A DNA stretch of 64,000 bases, taken from positions 19,641 through 83,640 of the forward strand of contig JAPTJF010000279.1 in assembly GCA_029339195.1 (NCBI GenBank). Reading direction: 5' to 3'. This stretch comes from Micractinium sp. NFX-FRZ (lineage: Eukaryota > Chlorophyta > Trebouxiophyceae > Chlorellales > Chlorellaceae). Positions 1 to 10,440 of this stretch are shown in pieces; position 1 is the first letter of the stretch; each line of letters opens with the position of its first letter. A model generated the notes under the pieces. It did not search any database, was not told the origin of the DNA, and was given only the letters and a program-made list of their open reading frames with translations. Both the position numbers and the translations under genes were made by a program.

Positions 1-538
1 GGGCCAAAGGAGATGCCACCGCCGGGCATGAGGGGGGAGCGCTTGGAGCCGCGGCGCGCGTTGCCCGAGCCCTTCTGCTTGTACGGCTTGCGGCCGCCGC
101 CGCGCACCTCGCTGCGGGTGAGCGTGCTGGCGTTGCCCTGCCGCGCGTTTTGCCGGCAGTGCACCAGGTAGCTGCAGGGGCGGTGAGGGGCCAGGCAACG
201 CAGGCAAACGACAGTGAGGCAGGCCAGGCCAAGCACGCAGACGCCGCTCCCCAGCTCAAGCCCGCACGCCGCCACGCCGCCCAGCAGCGCATGGGCGACA
301 ATGCGCCACCACGGCGGGCTGCCTACCGGTGCACCAGGCCGTTGGCCACCTCAGGGTCCGCCACACGCAGCGAGATGCTGGCGTCCGCGCCGGCGTCCGC
401 GCCGTCGAGCTTCTTCACGGGCAGCGCCACAGGGGCCGCCTGCACACTGGCCTGCACCAGCAGCTGCTTGCGTGCCGCCGTCTTCAGCTGCTGCGCCGGC
501 TTGAACGCCAGGCGAGACCCTGCGAGTGCGCTCTGCAT
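1..538 (-). CDS. PRPL4: Plastid-type ribosomal protein L4, nuclear encoded (3' part cut off by window edge)
   Basis: Structural protein of the large subunit of the bacterial-type (plastid) ribosome. Exons on the minus strand are 538-327 and 171-1; the intron at 326-172 has a GT donor and CTGCAG acceptor. About 127 residues are visible. Exon 1 starts [14 protein letters not shown] and is rich in A, S, K and R like a chloroplast transit peptide. Exon 2 carries the L4 signature around [20 protein letters not shown] and then [14 protein letters not shown], the conserved N-terminal rRNA-binding loop of bacterial L4. The ATG at 538 was chosen because the longer upstream frame is not targeting-like. 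The gene continues past base 1. It is divergent from the phosphatase gene with 314 bp between start codons. A mitochondrial rather than plastid address cannot be excluded. Confidence 0.9.
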
Positions 539-852
539 GACTGCTGCTTCCCACAAACAGCCAGCCGGCGCGTGCCTAGTATCTATATGACGTCTCAAGA
601 GGGCAATGTGGGAGCCACGGTAGCGCAAATGCGCCACCAAGTTTGCCGTGCTGAGCCTCACCCCCCGCCCATCACAGCACGGCCTGCTGGGCAGACTTCC
701 AAAGCATGGCCTTGCGGCCCTCTTGTCCATGTGCACTCGTTGAGGATCAGCTGCCGGTGCCGGTGTGCGGCTCGCTGGCCGGAGTGCCGGCTGCCCAATT
801 GAACCAAACCTTGTCGCTGGCCTCTGGGGCGCCCTGGCCTTTCAGCCCCCTC
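539..852. promoter_or_regulatory. Divergent intergenic region between L4 and purple acid phosphatase
   Basis: A 314-bp gap separates the two ATG codons of oppositely oriented genes, so it must hold both 5' UTRs and probably a shared promoter. I see no clear TATA element or named motif. The role is inferred from position only. Confidence 0.4.
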
Positions 853-3800
853 ATGCCGCACACGGGCCGTCACGAGCATCTAACGAGGGCCTTGTGGTTG
901 TGCCTGGCGCTCACCGCCATAGCAGCGGTCGGCCTGCGGCAAGGCCGGCACGCCGCGCGCCGCCCGGGGCAGGCGCACAACCCACTCGAGCTCTGGAATG
1001 TGGGCGGCGTGCGGCTGGTACTATCAGAGGCGGCAGTTGGAGGCCCCAGCATCAGCTGCAATGTCTCTCAAATCCACGGCGAGGCTGAGTGGGTGGAGGT
1101 GACGTGGAGCGGGCTCCCAAGGGGTGAGCGAGCGGCGCTGGCATTTGCTTGAAGTACCACTGCAGGATAGCAGACACACCCTGCAATTGCAGTGGTGCTG
1201 CTACTGACTTGTTGGCTGTGGCATGCACCGCCTCTGGGCGGCTTGCGCCGCTGCTGGCAGGGCGCTGCGCTGCCACTGCCTCACCCCCCCGGCCGCGCAC
1301 ACACGCTGCTTCCGCACTTGCATCGTCCCGCAGCAGCCGTCATGTATAGATTTCTTCAACTTCCGTCCCTCCTGCAGGTCGCTACGACGACTACATAGCG
1401 CTCTACCCAGCAGGGGCAGACCCCACCCAGACAGCACCCATCAAGTACCACTGGGCGGCCCGCAGCCCCTCGCACATCTCGCTGGGCGCAGGCAGCGTGC
1501 GGTGCGTGCCGGGCGGTCCGGGCAGAGGCAGGGAAGGGAGGCGACAAAGGTGCTATCGGTGCTGTTTAGGCAGCAGATGAATATGCTAGCTAGGCAGCGT
1601 CTTTTCTCCTAGTACTGCAGCCAGTGTCATCGGATGTGTGTTCAGCTGCCAGGCACATGGCGCACCCAAGCCTTCCCTTCCACCCGCACGTTCCCTCCCC
1701 CACTGCCTTCCCCCCCTGCAGCTTCCGCGTCCTCAACATGCGTACCGACCTGCGCTTCGCCCTGGTGCGCAACGGCCTGCAGTTCCCCTCGATCGCCGCC
1801 TGGAGCGAGGCGGTGGCGGTGGCGCACCCCAACCAGCCCATGCAGGGGCACCTGTCGCTGACGGGGGCACCCGGGTGAGCGCAGGCGGTGGGGAACAGGC
1901 AGCGGGGAGGGAGGGAGAGAGGCAGCTTCGTTGTGATGATAGAGCACAAGTGTTGGAGTAAACTTAGTCTAGCAGTGCAGGGCAGGGAACGGCGGTCAGC
2001 TGGCCCACCTGCCCGCCTGTGTGGCTCGGCTTCTCTCCTCGCCTGGGCCACCCTCCATCTCACCCCTTTGCCGCCTCACTGCGCTCCCACCTGCCCTCCT
2101 CCTCTCTCCTGCAGGGAGGTGCTGGTGCAGTGGGTGACACGCGACGCCGGCAGCGCCCCGCTCGTGCGCTGGGGCATGCACAGCGGGCAGCTGGACCACT
2201 CAGCCCAAGGAGACAGCTTCACCTACAGCAGGGCCGACATGTGTGGCGCCCCCGCCAACACAAGCGGGTGGCAGATGGAGCCCGGGTGGCTGCACGGGGC
2301 GGTGATGGGCGGGCTGCAGCCGTCCACCCGCTACTACTACCAGTATGGCGACGAGGTGCGTGTGTGCCATGAGGTACCTTGCATGTGCATGCACTTTGTT
2401 GGGGTGAGAGGAGGTGCGGTGTTGTGAGTCGTGTTTCGGGCAGGGGCATCCAATTGGGCTCCTCGTACGTGGGCAGGTGGGCGGGAGGCGCAGGGCCGGG
2501 ACTAGTCGCGTGCCTGCAGGGGCGGTCACGCAGGGGGCAGGGGACTTCCTCTGGAGCGCACCGCTCTGCCCGCTTGAGTGCCCTGCCAGCCAGCCTGCCA
2601 GCCAGCCAGCCTGCCTGCCCGACCCATGTGCGCACGCCCTCTGCGCCATCCCGCGCCCTCCATCCCCCGTCCGCAGGAGCTTGGGTGGAGCGCGGAGCAC
2701 TCGTTCCTGTCCCCGCCTGCTGTGGGCCGGGACTCCTCGGTGCACCTGCTGGCTGTGGCAGACCTGGGGCAGGCCGAGGAGGACGGCAGCATGGAAGCCA
2801 GCGAGATGCTGCCCTCCCTGCTGACCACCGCCAGGCTGGCGCGGGAAGAGCAAGCGCAGCTGCTGATTCACAACGGGGACATATCATGTGAGCTGTGTGT
2901 GGGCATGCCCTCTGCTGTCGGTGCAATCATGCTCCTGCCGGGAGCGCTTCTCATGTATGGGTGGGTGAGGCCCGCCGGAAGCCCCCGCCCGCCTGTCTGC
3001 TTGGAGGCCGCCCATGGAGGCCGCCCGCTGCCGAGCCCTGCATGGCGGCCCGCTTCTTCTGGATTGTAAAATTAAAAGCGAGCTGGCCCTCCCTGCTCTG
3101 CCCACCCTCCCCCTGCAGATGCGCGCGGCTTCTCCTCGCAGTGGGACCGCTACTTTGACCAGCTGGGCCCCGCTGTGAGGCGCATGCCCTACATGACCAC
3201 CGTCGGCAACCACGAGCGCGACTGGCCCGCCAGCGGCGACCGCTTCCCGGCGCAGGTGCGCATGATTTGGTGCTGCCTGTTGCCGGCCTTTGCGCTGGAT
3301 CCCGGCAGCTTCCTTGGGAAGCTGACCAGCAGTTAGGGTTTGCTTGCTGCCCTGCCTGATTCCCTGTCTCTCTGCCCGGCCGCTCAACCACCCACCTGCT
3401 CTGTCCTAGCTGACCTCCTCGCCCCACCTGCCCTGCCGTTTTATGCCTTGCCACCAAAACCCCGCCCTCTCTTCCCGCCCACCCGCAGTACGACAGCGGC
3501 GGCGAGTGCGGGGTGCCGTACTATGTGCGCACCCGCATGCCCACCCCCTCCCAGGACCGCCCCTGGTACTCATTTGACTTTGGGCCCATCCACTTCTTAC
3601 AATACTCAACCGGTGAGTGTGTGTGATGCACTGTTAGGGTGGGTTATGGGCTATGCTTCTAAGTGCAATCGTGCCCAGGCGGTTGCGCGGCCATCCACTT
3701 TGTCGCGGCTCCATGTGAGTGTATAGTCTCCTGGCTGGATGCCTGGTTCTGTGCGGCATCACACCCTGCATCCCCCCGCCGCCTGTCACCTCCAACTTCT

Positions 3801-5202
3801 TTCCACCCCACTCACCTCACCCCTGCCTCGCCCCCGCCTGCACAGCCCCTCTGTGAGCCGGCCAGTGACCCGCACCTCCTCCCACCCACCGCTTTCTTCC
3901 CCACCTTCTTCTTACCATCGTTTCCCCCACCCATCCACCCACCTCGTCCCACAGAGCACCTGTTTGAGCCAGGCAGCGAGCAGCACGGCTTCATCGAGGA
4001 AGACCTGAAGGCTGTGAATCGCAGCGTGACGCCCTGGGTCGTCGTGGGCGGCCACCGGCCGGTGAGGAAAGGGCAGGATCCTTCGGGCCAGGGGCGTGCT
4101 TGCTGGGAGGGTGGGGTCCGTGCCACGCCCGTGGGGCGGGGCAGTGGTGGGTGGCCGCTGGCCTGTGAGATAAGAGGCAGCCACGAGTGGAGGCACGGGC
4201 GGAAGGCGCGGAGGTTGGGCTGGGGGCGCAAGGGAGTGTGTGGGTTTCGTACACTGCACCTCAGGTGCTCAGCCAACCTTGGGATCAAGCTTGGCAACTT
4301 GGTTACGCCCTGGGGTCGTGGGAGGCCAGGCCGGCAAGTGAGGCCACAGGGAGGCTGGCTCTTGGCCCGGCTGGAAGGTGGGCGGGTGACGAGTGTTAGG
4401 GGCGCGGGGTGGGCGACGGAAGCTGTGGCACAACAGGGGGATGCGGCCTCCCCGCCGCCAGCCTTCCCCCGCGCCTGCCACACCGCACATTGTTTTGTTC
4501 TGTACCGCAGCTGTACATTGACAGCACCTTTTACGGCATCGTGCCCGACGGCGACCAGTTTGTGGCCAAGCAGCTGAGGGACAGCCTGGAGGAGCTGTTC
4601 TATCGCTATCAGGTGGGCCCAGGCAGCATGTGTGCTTTTTGTTCCGGTGTGGGAGTGAGCGGGTGGGTGGGGGTGGGGGTGAGTCTGACAGACAGAGTGC
4701 TGGGCTGCCGTTCACGTGGAGGAGCTCTTCTACCGCTATCGGGCCAGGCAGCGTGTGTGCTTTGGTTTGATGGCTGGGGTTGATGACAGGGCTTGAGGGC
4801 TGGAGCAGCTCTCATTTGAAGAGCTTGGCCTGCCCCGCCCATGTTGCATGCTTGCCTGCCGCCTGCGTTGTGTCCCCGCCTGCCTGCCTGCCTGCTGCCC
4901 CTTGTGCCCGCCAACCGCCGCTTCAACCCGCCCCCGCCCGACGCCCCATCCCTGCACTCCCCTTCTTCTATGCCCCATCCCGCAACAGGTTGATGCCACC
5001 TGGCACGGCCACCACCACAGCTACCAGCGCACGTGCGAGGCATTCCGCGGCCGCTGCCTGGGCCGCGCCGCCGATGGCACCGCCAACGCCCCGGTGCACC
5101 TTGTCATTGGTGGGTGGCTGGCTGGGGGCTGCTGGCTGTGCTCTGCTGCTGGGGGCTGCTGCTGGCTGTGCTCTTCTGCAGTGGGCTGCTGCTGGTTGCT
5201 GC

Positions 5203-5280
<78 letters not shown>

Positions 5281-5693
5281 CTGTTTTCGTTGCTGCCGTT
5301 CTCTCTGTGCCGTACTGTTTGGTAACGGCATATGTCCTTCGGGCCCCTCCTCCGCCCCTGCCCATCACCCCCCCATCCCCCTGTCCCTCGTCCCCCTGCT
5401 GGCCCCTGCCTGCAGGCCACGCCGGCGCGGGGCTCACCCCCAACGTCCACCTCTTCCGCCCCCGCATCTTCCAAACAGTCCAACTCAAGCACGGCTACAT
5501 GAGGGTCGCCGCCAACGCCACCCACATGCAGCACGAACTGGTGTCCTCACTAGATGGCTCAATCATGGATGCCTTCACCCTGAGCAAGCCCGCCGACTGG
5601 GTTTTCGAGCCGCGCCCCGCCACGCTGGAGCACAGCGTGGCACAGCGCCGCAGCCGTGCAGCGCGCGACATGCCCGCTGTGGCGGTCGCCTGA
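853..5693 (+). CDS. PAP: Purple acid phosphatase (secreted or vacuolar metallophosphoesterase)
   Basis: Hydrolyses phosphate monoesters with a dinuclear metal centre. Eleven exons: 853-1123, 1378-1501, 1722-1874, 2115-2355, 2677-2887, 3119-3255, 3489-3612, 3955-4061, 4511-4612, 4989-5109, 5416-5693; all phases join to give 622 aa. The N-terminus (LWLCLALTAIAAVG) looks like a signal peptide. An N-terminal fibronectin-like part (WVEVTWSG, DDYIALYPAG) precedes the catalytic domain. All five PAP metal motifs are present: VADLG (Asp292), GDISY (330-334), GNHE (363-366), VGGH (451-454) and GHHH (497-500). The length fits the large plant-type PAPs, and phosphate-starvation control is plausible but not seen in the sequence. 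Introns 7, 8 and 9 contain decayed copies of the preceding exon ends, and intron 10 holds a CTG/ATG microsatellite. Confidence 0.95.
3686..3725 (+). repeat. Decayed copy of PAP exon 7 end plus donor, in intron 7
   Basis: The stretch ending in CCATCCACTTTGTCGC and then GTGAGTGTAT mirrors the true exon 7 end (CCATCCACTTCTTAC, donor GTGAGTGTGT at 3613). The reading frame is not kept, so it is probably a non-functional duplicate of the junction. Confidence 0.6.
4142..4346 (+). repeat. Two decayed copies of PAP exon 8 end plus donor, in intron 8
   Basis: Bases about 4148-4182 and 4304-4346 resemble the exon 8 end, which encodes TPWVVVGGHRP followed by GTGAGG. The second copy keeps ACGCCCTGGGGTCGTGGGAG and a GTGAGG-like donor. 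Both lie downstream of the real donor at 4062 and are spliced out. Confidence 0.6.
4712..4765 (+). repeat. Decayed copy of PAP exon 9 end plus intron start, in intron 9
   Basis: GTGGAGGAGCTCTTCTACCG and the following bases match the exon 9 end at 4588-4612 (encoding LEELFYRYQ). The match continues into the intron start (GGCAGCGTGTGTGCTTTGG against GGCAGCATGTGTGCTTTTTG). The copy has lost its GT donor. Confidence 0.7.
5204..5278 (+). repeat. Microsatellite: 19 CTG followed by 6 ATG triplets in PAP intron 10
   Basis: A pure CTG run (57 bases) changes directly into an ATG run (18 bases). It follows imperfect CTG-rich copies from about 5110. It is intronic and probably length-polymorphic. Confidence 0.95.
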
Positions 5694-6598
5694 GCGCGTC
5701 AACCCCGCGACAGGCACCCTTCTTCCGGCATGGACGCCTGCTGTTGTCGAGCTTTTTCTGCATGCTCTTTTGAGCCCAGCTTGCCTATGCTGCCCTCTCT
5801 TTGTAGTTACATGCCCCGTCCGGCGCAGTCTGTACCCCTACCCCCTCCTGTTGTGTGTACACTCGCCTGCCTGTTGTTTGATCTCTTGCCTGGTGTTGTT
5901 TCATAGCTGTACCATCTTTTGCCATATGCCTACCTCTCTGCCATTCATCCCCACGGCCCCTCCCAACATTTTGTTGCTCATCGCCAGCTCCTTGGGCCCA
6001 CTCTTGCTTGCAGCTGGGCTTCCGGCCGCCTGCCCTGCTTGCCCCTGCCGCTGCTGCCGTAGGCATGTCTACAAATGCAACTCACGAGCGTTCCGGCTAA
6101 GCCACACAAGAGGTCTCTGCCTGCGACCGGGCTTCACGCACGCAGATATATATATTTAGAAGGGTGGCCAGTGGGCAGTGCTGCCGCCACTCGGGCAGGC
6201 AGCGATGGCGCTGGGAAGCAGCCGGGCATTCAATCAAAGCAACACGCGGCACAACTGGAAGGGTGATGGGGGGAGCGGTCGCAGAGGGAGGATGTGCATG
6301 GCGTGTGCGGCACTGATGGGTGGGATGTAAGGGCGTCGACGCCTTAAGGTGAAGAAGAAGAAACAGAACGTGCCCTTGGGCGTGGGTTGGGGGAACCAGC
6401 GGAGGGGCGTCTTGGGATGAGGAGGAAGGGGGAGAATGGAGGATGAAGGGTGATTGATGCAACGAGGCGTGCACATGCAAAGGAGTGGGGGGCTTGGTGG
6501 ACTTAGGGTGTGGTGGGGGGTGGGGGGCGGCGGGGTAACAAGCGGTTGCGGAGGGGCAGGGCATCAGCAGCAGCCGGTGGCGTGTGAGCAGCAGCTAG
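5694..6598. other. Convergent intergenic region (3' UTRs of PAP and Cys-rich protein gene)
   Basis: About 900 bases between two converging genes. The text is T-rich after the PAP stop and G-rich before the next gene, as expected for two facing 3' UTRs. I see no further gene, RNA gene or repeat family here. Confidence 0.6.
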
Positions 6599-8848
6599 CT
6601 AGGTGCAGGTGATCTGGATGTCATCGACGCCCATTGCAAAGAAGGTTTGGGTGTCCACCTCTGCAAACACAATGTAGATTGCCTGCCCCACCCAGGCATC
6701 GAGCGAGGCAGTCTTGGTGGCGTAGTTGCTGACCACTGGATCGCCGGCGGCAGTGCGCCAGACGATGCCGCTTGCAGGGAAAGTGGACAGGCTGGGGGGC
6801 GTGGTGGAGATGAAGGCGAGCGCCTGCTGGTTGGTCACGCCGGTGCTAAAGGTGTTCGGGGTGACGAAAGCGGCGTTTTGGTTCTTCAGCTGCACCTTGA
6901 AGGACAGGGTCTGGCCCTCGCTGTCGACGTTGTAGGGGAAGTAGAGCAGGTGTGCACCGGGACCGCCCTGGTCGGTCATTGCAGCCTTGGTTCCCTCGGC
7001 GGGTGCCTGCACAGGAAAGCTGTTTGAAGGGCTGCCGGTACCGGTCTGGATCAACCAGTTGCCTGACCCGGAGTTGAGGACGGTGAAGCCCGCAAAGGAG
7101 CCAGCCTCGAAGCCGCCGTTGGCCACGGGAGCGGCGTTGCAGCAGACGCCCGAGTCTGTGCAGGCGCCGGCAACGCACTGGCTGGTGGCGCAGCACGCGC
7201 CGCCAGGAGGGACAGAGCCGGGGCTGGGCACGGGGCTGAGGCAGGTGTTGGTGGTGCCCTGGCGGCAGCCTGCAGGGAAGGATGACGGAGGGGTGTAGGT
7301 GTAGGTGTAGGTGTAAGTGTAAGTGCAAGCGAGGGCCGGAGGTGTTATTGCATGCACAGCGCAGCGGGCTGCCGTGCCCTGGGCTCGCCCGACTGCCGGC
7401 AAGCAATGAAAAAGGAAGGGCTGCACCCTAGGGCACGAGTTGAGGAAGTTGGCCGGGCGTATTGCTGAGCAACCGTTATTGCTGAGCTAGCAAGCCGCGG
7501 CCAGGCTGTGCCCCCACGCCAGCGTTGCCCGCGCCCCCCGCGACCCTCTCCAGCTTGCCTGTGCCGCAGTCGCACTGCCCAGCGGTGGCGTCGCAGTTGC
7601 CAGTCTTGCACTGCCCAGCGGCGCAGCAGGCCTGGCCGAAGTTGAGGCTGTTGGCTTCGGGGGCAGGGTTCAAGCAGGTGTTGGTGGTGCCCTGGCGGCA
7701 GCCTGCAAGGAAAGGGGGGATGGGGGCAGGGGGGAGAGGGACATGTTGGCTCTTGTGCAATGGGCACGGCTGCCCTCCACCACATCGGCTCTCTCAACCC
7801 ATGCCAGGGGTGCCGCGACTGTGCGGCGCCTTTTCTTCTTCCCCTTTAATACAGCTGCGCTGCCACCCGAGCTGCGCCACGACACCAGCGCTGTGCTGAT
7901 CCGTGTGATGCCTTTGTCCAGCTTTTGTGCTGTGCAGCCACACAGCCCAGCAATGGCGCCGCAGCGGGTGAAAGCTTGCTGCCGCTCCCCTTGCCTGCCG
8001 TTGTCTGCCAAGGTGCCCCCTCTCCCTCAGCCCCTCTGGCCCCTCTTGCCTGCGGCGCACTGGCACTGCCCGCCTGGGCCGGAGCAGGCAAGGTCGCCGG
8101 CACAGCTCTGAGCGGTTGTGCAGCAAGCTGCGTCGGGGACGCACTTGTTGAAGGGCGGGGAGGCGACGATGCAGCGGTAGTAGCCGGGAAGGGCACAGCC
8201 TGCAGGGGTGGGGCAGGCAGGGAGGGCAGGCAGTAAGGCACACACACACACACACACAAATCTCCTTTAGCAGCACTCTGGCGTGCTGCATCCACTGCAC
8301 ACTGCTGCTGCTGCTGCTGCGGCAGCGGCGGCGGCTGCTTCTTGGGTGCCGCTGCTGTGCACCCAGCGCTGCTCCGGCGCCTCCCCAGCCTGCCTCCCCC
8401 CCACCAAGCCCTCCCTGCGCCGCTCACAAGGCGAGCCATCAAAGTCGCTGGTGGCGGGGAAGCCCACGGGGCAGGCCGCCGACTTGTCCACGCACTGCCG
8501 GTCATTGCCTTGCTTGCACGAGCACTTGCCTGCAGGCGGCACGGCGGGAAGTGGTGTGCGACTGGCAGCAGCGCTCGGCAGCTGCAGCAGGCTCACCAGC
8601 GGTGTACGGCAGCAGGCAGGGGAGGGACAGCAGGCTGGGGCGCTCTTGAGCTCACCTGGTCTGCACACGCAGCGAGGAATGCCTGCGCGGGTCACGCACA
8701 CCTCGTTTCCAGTGCACTTCTGGCTGCCGCAGCCAAACTGAGCCGCCTGCAGGCGGCGGCTGGAGGCTTCGGTGGGCCTGGCCAGCGCCGACGACACAGC
8801 CAGCGCCAGGGCGGCCATGGCCAGCAGTACCGGCGCCTTGGTGCGCAT
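6599..8848 (-). CDS. Secreted cysteine-rich modular protein with C-terminal carbohydrate-binding-like domain
   Basis: Function not known. Exons on the minus strand: 8848-8656, 8529-8428, 8199-8050, 7702-7559, 7269-6599; 419 aa. The N-terminus (MRTKAPVLLAMAALALAVSS) is a clear signal peptide. Four short Cys-rich modules follow, one per exon, for example around GNEVCVTRAGIPRCVC and CSCKQGNDRQC. Exons 4 and 5 both start with GCRQGTTNTCL, so they arose by exon duplication. The last about 180 residues (from VANGGFEAGSFAGF to MGVDDIQITCT) look like a beta-sandwich, CBM-like extracellular domain. Introns 3 and 4 appear to use GC donors (GCAAG), which phase requires. A cell-wall or matrix role is inferred only. 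The M at 8848 was chosen because it opens the signal peptide. Confidence 0.75.
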
Positions 8849-9879
8849 GGCGGGCAGCTGGGTGCAGCCTGTCTGTGGGCTTGTTGTTGATCTGCAGCTC
8901 GCCAGGAGGCAGGGGAGAGCAGGTGAGCTCGCAAAGGGTCTGGAATCGCCAGCTGCGGTACACCGCCGACCGGCACCACACACCCAGCGGCAGCCCAGGG
9001 GCGCAAGAAGTCGGCGCAGCCCCGGCGAGACACGCCGCATCCCTTGCCCCATTGCTGGGGGGGGCGTTGCGCGGACCAAGGCGGTTGCGCCATCAGTGTG
9101 CCATCCCAGTGCAATGGGTGCTTTGTCTTGCCTATGCTCTCTTAGGGCCTCGGCGACGCAGGGTACCAGTGGCTGCCAGCGTAGCTTCTCACAGCTGCCC
9201 CCCCTCCTCACCCGCGGGCCGATATGGGGCTCGCTGGTCTTCGGTTCACGCTGCTTGCTTGCCTCCGATACCTGCGCACTGCACCGAGATGGGGCAGGCT
9301 GGGGTAAACAAGCAAATCGAAAGAAAAAAAGTGGTCCTGCGGGGTGGTCGATCGATGGCGCTTCTCGCCAGTCGCTACAGAGGTTCAGCTGCTCGACAGC
9401 AACTGTCAGCAGCCCCCCGAAACTCTCTGTGGGGTGTGAAGACCAGTGACTGGCCGCACCACTCAGTTCACTGGATGTTTTGCGCTCTCACCCACACGAC
9501 TCACCCACACGACTCGTTCCTTTACAACTCTCAGGAACTGTGGAACAAACAGCGCAGAAAATTCCAGGGCAGGCAGGAGCGCCGGAAAAGAGGAGAGGGA
9601 GGTACAGCTGGCGGCAGCGGCACCATCCGCAGGTGTACTGCCGGCGTACCGCACACCCTGCGCAATGTCCGCATCTGCCAAATGATTGGACTGCTGGATT
9701 GTTACAGAACGGATGGCGTGCTGCCCAAGAAAGCTACAAGGAGCGCGAGGCCAGGCAAAGGCAGGGCAAATAGCGCTGGCCGTGGCAGCTGTACCGCCGC
9801 CACTGCAGGCGAGACTGGATCGGCGGCATGCATGGGGTAGGGAGAAGGCATTCTTGGCTGAAGCATTGAGGAGCACAAA
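8849..9879. other. Intergenic region upstream of the Cys-rich protein gene
   Basis: About 1 kb without a convincing gene. The long frames lack introns in phase, family motifs or a plausible start. There is a small direct repeat of an ACCCACACGACTC-type unit near 9490-9512. The part next to 8848 should hold the promoter of the minus-strand Cys-rich gene. Confidence 0.5.
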
Positions 9880-10150
9880 AGGAGCCACGAGGCAGCCGGC
9901 GTCATGAGGCAGACTGAAACGGCACCAGGAGGCTGCCGCTGGCGGCGGTGGATGCCTGGCAGTGCCGGCCACAGGATAGGTAAGAAGCAGGGACTGGACA
10001 GGGCCGGGACAGCACCGAACGGCAGGTGCATGCTGCACCATGATACGCTCCTTGCAGGCTGATGCATGACTTGCCATGAAAGCGAGGTGGGAACCCACAA
10101 TGAGCACAGACCCCAGCATGGCCACAGAATTGGCTGGCAACATAGCCTGA
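9880..10150 (-). pseudogene. Decayed copy of the transporter's exon 6 3' end and adjacent intron
   Basis: On the minus strand this segment reads VAMLGSVLIVGSHLAFMASH, nearly the real exon 6 end of the downstream transporter (VLAMLGSVLMVGPHLAFT at about 11259-11310). The similarity continues through the intron text to about 11070 (shared GCAGGCGTCATG-like and GGCCGGGACAG-like blocks). It lies beyond the 3' end of the transporter gene, has no matching neighbouring exons and is presumably a non-functional duplicate. Confidence 0.65.
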
Positions 10151-10440
10151 CAGCCAAATGCTGCCGGGCTCGAGGACAGGCCGTCAGTGTGCCACCCCTG
10201 CGCCATGCGCGTGCACCATTCCTGGCTTGCCTCTGCCCCGATCCGCTCGCTAGGGCTAATGCCTCATCCAGAATTATGTCTGCCTGCTTTCATGTGCCGA
10301 GTGCCGTTTTGCAGCGCTGGTACATACAATGAGCAGGCCAAGAGGGAAGGACCAGGATGGGCAGTGTTGATAGCCTGCCAGGCAGTGCTGCTGGCTATTC
10401 AATGGAAACACCGCACAGCGCTGTGCCATGCTGCACCACG
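10151..10440. other. Intergenic segment downstream of the transporter stop codon
   Basis: Probable 3' UTR of the minus-strand transporter. No other feature recognised. Confidence 0.4.
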
